Assembly (NCBI GenBank): GCA_020747015.1
Contig: JAGTJM010000010.1
Span: forward strand, 1-64,000
Origin: Pyrenochaeta sp. MPI-SDFR-AT-0127
Lineage: Eukaryota; Ascomycota; Dothideomycetes; Pleosporales; Cucurbitariaceae
Length of the DNA: 64,000 bases
Direction: 5' to 3'
Each line of letters begins with the position of its first letter. The stretch's first letter is position 1. The translations under genes were made by a program, and so were the position numbers. Under the pieces are notes generated by a model. The model had not been told where the DNA came from and made no database searches. It saw only the letters and a list, made by a program, of their open reading frames with translations. Below, in pieces: positions 59,617-64,000 of this stretch.

Positions 59617-60098
59617 GTTGGTGTTGAGCAGCGGGCCACGGTCAGTCTCTCAGGGCTGCGATGCTGTCTTGTAAAGTCGCAGCAGCAGTGGACGCGGCAA
59701 CAGGATGAAAGCAATGAGGCTGCTGGGGAATGCAGCAAAATGTTTTGGTGGGGGTGGATTGCTTGGTACGCGATGTGGAGCTTATCCGTCGATCAATCAA
59801 CGGCCCATGGCACGACGATGCTTCTGTGAACGTCAGCTCCTAGCAAAGCCTCTTCAATGCCTGCATAGCCCTCGTATCTGCGCTTGATCCCACTCCATGC
59901 TGGCCATGGAACGCGCAATATAGCCCCCCGTTCCCCTCGATGCTCTTCCAAGGCCCAGCGGATTCCCCCTCCCCGCACCGCCAGTCTTCCCGCGCTCGTA
60001 TACTCCCGTACCTTGGCCCTGCATCCCCCTAACAGCCACCCTGTCGCATTGCACCTCTGCCTGGTACCACTGCCCGTCCTGCGGTGCGACGGCCCACA
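59617..60098. promoter_or_regulatory. divergent promoter region of GON7 and the HbrB-like gene
   Basis: 482 nt between the two starts. C-rich toward the HbrB-like gene; no specific site recognised. Confidence 0.35.
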
Positions 60099-62603
60099 AT
60101 GCCCTCGTCTTCACCTCCTCCTCTTACGCCCACCATCCGCCGCCCCGAATCGTCGCTCGATGACTCCGACTCGGACGGTTCGCAGGTGACGCTGCAACAA
60201 CGCCGCTCGCCCATGCCCACGCGCCCTGCAAAGTCGCCAACCGCAGACGGCCCGCTGCCTGCCCAAAACTACTCGCGCCCAGGACTCGTCCGCGATGCAG
60301 CGCAGGCCCAGACCAGCATTGGCGCGCAGTTAGGACACCGACCGAGACAGCGCTCGCAGGGTTACTTTGAGCCAAGCTTGTCCAGCGCAAGGGAAAGAGA
60401 CCACACCATGGCCGCCTCGAACCACCTCAACACCTCCCAGATAGCCGCCCAGGCAGCCTATGCCCAGAACTCCCAGCACAACAGAAAGCGCTCCACCACC
60501 ATTCCGGCCCCCACCGACGCTGCGCCCACGGCTAGAGGACAGCCCATGAGCCCGCCGCCAATACCGGGTCAGCAGACCGTGACCTTCAAGACAAATGGCA
60601 TGACATACCAGAACGGCGTCATGGGAGGCAGGATGGCCGCGACCACAGCCGCAAACGCTGCCTTTCCGAGGAGCCCGTTGCATTCGCCGGGCATAGAGGG
60701 CTCGCAACAACCAATTGCACATGGATCGCCGAAGCCAGCGTCAACACCAGAACCGCCACAACTACAGAAACCAAAGGAAGGAAAGAGCAAAATGAAGCTG
60801 TTCTCATCAAAGCCGAAGAACATCAAAGTCGACAACCGGCTGGACGGCAGGGGTCAAGCACTACCATCGCCAGGCAAGATTGGCATTGGCATCCATAGCT
60901 CCCAGGCTCTAAATCGCATGATGATGAACCAGTCGACAACAAGTCTGGTCGATTCGGGCATCAGCAGTAGTAGCGCGTCATTGTACTCTTCGGCCAATGG
61001 CTCCACGTCAACCCTGGTTCCTCCACGGAGTGACTCCTTTCTGCCACCAGAGAAGAAGGAAGAAAAACACAAGCACCACTTTTTGTCGCGACAGAAGCAT
61101 AAACTGAAAGATGGCGACGGGTATGCGCTGCCACTATCTTCAGTCAACAGCAATTCAAGACCCACGGATCCCAACGCACCACAACCCCTGTACTCTTTTG
61201 CTGCCCCATCATCACCAGGACATTCGAGCTCGTTTGCTAGCTCAGTAACGGGACTGGATCTCCGACATGGCGGCCGCCATCTGAGACGAGCAAAGAAGGA
61301 AGAAAAGGCTGCCGCTTATCTAGATGCCCAACTAGAACCACCATATCGCGAACGAAATCAATCATTTAGTATTGAGCGATCAGAGTGGCCCTCAGTAGCA
61401 AGCAGCATAAGCACAACACCGAACATGAGCACGCCTGGACAGACAATATCACATACGACCGAAATGTTGCATTTGGGAAGTTCTTTTGGTATTAATGGCC
61501 TATCACCGGATGATGCATGGCCGCTGTTGAAAGCAAGAGTGTTGTTGATATTCGAAGGCGAAGATCCGCGCCCACCCGTCGAGGACTTTAATGCGCTCGT
61601 CACCGTGCACATTAAGCGCTGTGTGCACAAGCGCTCGCCCATCATCCTCATTGAAGATCTAAACGAGCTTCTCCAGACTGGTTTCGGCTCGCTAGATCAG
61701 ACGCTTCGCCATGTTCCTGACGACCGATTGATTCCACATCTCGTTGAAATGTGGCTTGTTGTGTTTACCACGATTCTCCCGTTCCTGCAAGCTGTATTTC
61801 TACCCCTGGATCTTGAGTTCAGAGGCTCTGGCATCATGACTTCGGCGCAAGCTGCCGAGTTCTGGGGCGTGATGCTGCCGGATGAAATGAATACGAAAAG
61901 TCCTGAGAACAAGAACATACCAATCCTTGGCGAACTGGAAGTCCGGCGAATGACCCTGCTCATGTTCCGCGACATCGTCATCCTACCCCGATATGAAGCC
62001 TTGATGGCAATCTTCTCACGTCTCTCTTTGGAAAATTTGAATGCTGGTCTTGAGAGTCCCTCTCCGATACCACATGAAAGACCAGGCACAGCAGGCAGTG
62101 CCAATGAGCTCCACTTGGGCAGTTTGAACTCTGCGAGTCAAAGTAGCGCAGGTTATCTGGAAAGCACAACGAGTATGACATCCTCGACCTTTGCTTCAAC
62201 GCGCTCGCGAGCTACGTCAAATACATCAGCAGGTTCCTTTTCATCCAACCCTTCTGTGCACCCAACCACCAACAATCTCAACCCCGCAAACACAATTAAC
62301 CATCTTCATCCTCCACATCAAAGTCACGTTCCGCCCTCTCTACGTCAACAGCCAATGGACAGTGCCAAGGTCACTGAGACCGTTGGTCGCATGCTACAAT
62401 GTGTTTCTGTGCTGGTCAGTCTGCAATCTGGTGATGAATCCCAGGACAAGATTGGCAGGGTGAACAAAGAATTGAAATACAACTGGCTTGGTAGGGGCCG
62501 CACTGGCAGGCAACGACAAGGGTTCGTTGGCCCTAGCAGCAGGGGTGGAGGCGGAATGTTGAATCTCGCTGCTGGAGGCATCACTGTACCTGGTCTAGCA
62601 TAA
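60099..62603 (+). CDS. HbrB/Bit61-type TORC2 subunit
   Basis: Single-exon 834-aa protein. The open frame extends 5 codons upstream with a GTG, so the first ATG (MPSSSPPPLTPTIRRPESS) is used. Residues 1 to about 450 are disordered and Ser/Pro-rich with basic patches (KSKMKLFSSKPKNIKVD, KHKHHFLSRQKHKLK). The HbrB domain spans about 455-650: DDAWPLLKARVLLIFEGEDPR, DFNALVTVHIKRCVHKR, LIPHLVEMWLVVFTTILPFLQAVFLPLD, ELEVRRMTLLMFRDIVILP. This domain occurs in Aspergillus HbrB (hyphal branching), yeast Bit61 and animal Protor/PRR5, which are TORC2 partners. The tail contains a second conserved helix (VTETVGRMLQCVSVLVSLQSG) before a Gly-rich end. The likely role is TORC2 signalling to actin, polarity and the cell wall. 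Confidence 0.88.
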   Translation: MPSSSPPPLTPTIRRPESSLDDSDSDGSQVTLQQRRSPMPTRPAKSPTADGPLPAQNYSRPGLVRDAAQAQTSIGAQLGHRPRQRSQGYFEPSLSSARERDHTMAASNHLNTSQIAAQAAYAQNSQHNRKRSTTIPAPTDAAPTARGQPMSPPPIPGQQTVTFKTNGMTYQNGVMGGRMAATTAANAAFPRSPLHSPGIEGSQQPIAHGSPKPASTPEPPQLQKPKEGKSKMKLFSSKPKNIKVDNRLDGRGQALPSPGKIGIGIHSSQALNRMMMNQSTTSLVDSGISSSSASLYSSANGSTSTLVPPRSDSFLPPEKKEEKHKHHFLSRQKHKLKDGDGYALPLSSVNSNSRPTDPNAPQPLYSFAAPSSPGHSSSFASSVTGLDLRHGGRHLRRAKKEEKAAAYLDAQLEPPYRERNQSFSIERSEWPSVASSISTTPNMSTPGQTISHTTEMLHLGSSFGINGLSPDDAWPLLKARVLLIFEGEDPRPPVEDFNALVTVHIKRCVHKRSPIILIEDLNELLQTGFGSLDQTLRHVPDDRLIPHLVEMWLVVFTTILPFLQAVFLPLDLEFRGSGIMTSAQAAEFWGVMLPDEMNTKSPENKNIPILGELEVRRMTLLMFRDIVILPRYEALMAIFSRLSLENLNAGLESPSPIPHERPGTAGSANELHLGSLNSASQSSAGYLESTTSMTSSTFASTRSRATSNTSAGSFSSNPSVHPTTNNLNPANTINHLHPPHQSHVPPSLRQQPMDSAKVTETVGRMLQCVSVLVSLQSGDESQDKIGRVNKELKYNWLGRGRTGRQRQGFVGPSSRGGGGMLNLAAGGITVPGLA

Positions 62604-63116
62604 CGCAGAGCTTACTGTATTGTATTCATGTTATATTCACACTAGTAGTGTGAAATGTGCTTGTAAACCGGGATCTCAAAAACTGGCGTTTCATCATTGT
62701 CTTGTTTTCAAAATTCATTGGGCGCGGGGAGTCGCACTGGGAGGCATATACATTGTCGAGACGGAGTGGGGCTGGACAAAGGCGTTTTGATTCAAATGTC
62801 AGCACGCGTACAGTCAACAGGGAATATCAAATGGTCTCTCTCACTGTTGGACAAAACACAATAGTCTAGTAGCGCAGAATGAACAACATGAAAAGATTTG
62901 TAATATTGCCTCTCCCTGAGAAGAAACCTAGCTGATGACTTGAATTTTCGAGTCATTCTTCTACCTCTCTTCTGACTGCCCATGATCGCTTGTTTCTTCG
63001 CTCAGCCATTCAATTTCCAAGTGCACCTCAAATATTCAGGATCAAAGTATGATATTGGGCATCAGCGCCATCCAACACAAGGGCCAACCTCACTAACCCA
63101 CCCAGGACAATCCACG
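62604..63116. other. convergent intergenic region
   Basis: About 510 nt between the HbrB-like stop and the stop of the next minus-strand gene. Nothing recognised. Confidence 0.35.
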
Positions 63117-63644
63117 TCAGGTGTCTGAACTGAACGTCTTTTGGACCTTTCTTCTGAGCTTTTGAGGCAGTCCCTTTATCGTCTTCGGCATCGCATCGCT
63201 AGAGCGTCCCTCTTCACCCTCCAACTCGTCCTTGTTGAGCTGCTCCTCCTTCACGAACGTATCAAATGTGTGCTTTTCATTGCAGTCCTTCGTCTTCCCC
63301 TCGTTAGACCCAACGCCGCGAACACCACCAACATCCGTCGAGCCATCCAAAGTATTACCAGTCTCTACCTCAGCATCGACGTCCCGTTCACTTTGTACAT
63401 GTTTGGCTGCTTCAGATGTATCTGGGTCGCATACCGTCCAAGATCCTGTTGCGGTGGTCATGTCGTTGCTGATCCCGGGCCGAACATAGAGAGGACCAGA
63501 TATATGAGGAACGTGAACATTGCTGAGAGCTACATGGCGTACGTGGTGCTTCTTTCTTGGCGGACTGGGGCGCGACTTGTCTTTGCGTAGTCCCGTGTCC
63601 GACAGTGGGTACGTTTTCGATTCAATCTCGTTCTCTTCGGCCAT
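63117..63644 (-). CDS. small charged hypothetical protein
   Basis: Intact 175-aa ORF on the minus strand starting MAEENEIESKTYPLSDTGLRKD. It is hydrophilic throughout, with a basic segment (SRPSPPRKKHHVRHVALSN), an acidic and Gly-rich middle (ERDVDAEVETGNTLDGSTDVGG) and a Lys/Glu-rich end with KTIKGLPQKLRRKVQKTF. No signal peptide, membrane span or known domain. Composition suggests a disordered, possibly nuclear protein. It may be a real gene, since the frame is long for a chance ORF, but an additional exon cannot be excluded. Confidence 0.5.
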   Translation of the reverse strand: MAEENEIESKTYPLSDTGLRKDKSRPSPPRKKHHVRHVALSNVHVPHISGPLYVRPGISNDMTTATGSWTVCDPDTSEAAKHVQSERDVDAEVETGNTLDGSTDVGGVRGVGSNEGKTKDCNEKHTFDTFVKEEQLNKDELEGEEGRSSDAMPKTIKGLPQKLRRKVQKTFSSDT

Positions 63645-64000
63645 GCTTGTGACGAGGGAAAGCGGTGGGGGTGAAGGGCAAGTATGAATACGGGCAGTGA
63701 ACGTGTATGAGACACCTAAGCGAGTCGTAGGTTTGGCAAGTGAATGTAGAATTGCTCAGAAACATGGCATGCGTAAGGAAATTTATATATCTTTCCCTAC
63801 GGCGTAAGTAACGCCTGCTGCTTGTCGAAACGTTGACTGAATATGGCAATGATTGTCAGGCATATTTGGCGATTGCGCCTCGTCCATGTTTACGTTATGG
63901 TATTCTTGGTTGCTTCTTACACCTCTCTAGAAGGTCCTCAGTGGGTGTTCCTCACACCTACTGCTTCAGCAAAAGATCCTTTGGACGGCTACGTGAGCTC
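63645..64000. other. window right edge, probable promoter of the small hypothetical gene
   Basis: 356 nt without a supported gene; includes a TATATA-like stretch at 63784-63791, about 140 nt upstream of the start codon. Confidence 0.35.

Overview
The window is nuclear DNA of a filamentous ascomycete. Genes are separated by kilobase-scale spacers, have short introns (about 48-60 nt, GTRNGT donors, CTAAC/CTTAC-type branch sites, YAG or AAG acceptors), and include fungal families such as PRM1, HbrB, TOM1, cutinase and GH3. An AT-rich transposon carries the signature of repeat-induced point mutation (RIP). Together with the cutinase and several secreted enzymes this fits a plant-associated Dothideomycete, probably Pleosporales; the species is inference only. 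Exon joins were read by hand, and each was checked for reading phase.

Left part (0-15.9 kb): a secreted GH3 glycosidase, a Ser/Pro/Thr-rich GPI-type wall protein, a histidine phosphatase ending in a PIP-box-like motif, a large Cys-rich protein with three tandem Zn2Cys6-like clusters, and a divergent pair made of a TauD-type Fe(II)/2-oxoglutarate dioxygenase and a Dal5/Liz1-type MFS permease.

Accessory island (15.9-23.4 kb): a short-chain dehydrogenase pseudogene is split exactly at its catalytic tyrosine codon by a 1.96-kb TA-target transposon with 51-bp terminal inverted repeats. The transposon interior has lost every CpA/TpG, except within a nested 0.4-kb segment that looks like a later MITE insertion. 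A lineage-specific protein with a weak JmjC/cupin resemblance and a C2H2 motif follows, then gene-poor sequence.

Core block (23.5-36.8 kb): a four-exon gene for a 3970-aa HECT E3 ligase of the TOM1/HUWE1 family, followed by a BLOC-1 subunit 1 homologue.

Metabolic and secreted block (37.6-46.3 kb): a NtaA/SnaA/DszA-type flavin monooxygenase is divergent from a second Dal5-type MFS permease. Their shared promoter holds a CCCACGTGGG palindrome inside a larger inverted repeat. A cutinase and a GNAT acetyltransferase follow.

Right part (47.6-64 kb): a conserved-looking hypothetical protein, PRM1 (cell fusion), VAM6/VPS39 (vacuolar HOPS tethering), GON7 (KEOPS), an HbrB/Bit61-type TORC2 subunit and a small charged hypothetical protein. 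Two oxygenase-permease divergent pairs in one window suggest scavenging of sulfur or nitrogen from organic compounds. The most unusual items are the transposon-split dehydrogenase with layered RIP history, the phosphatase with a C-terminal PIP-box, and the triple-zinc-cluster protein.
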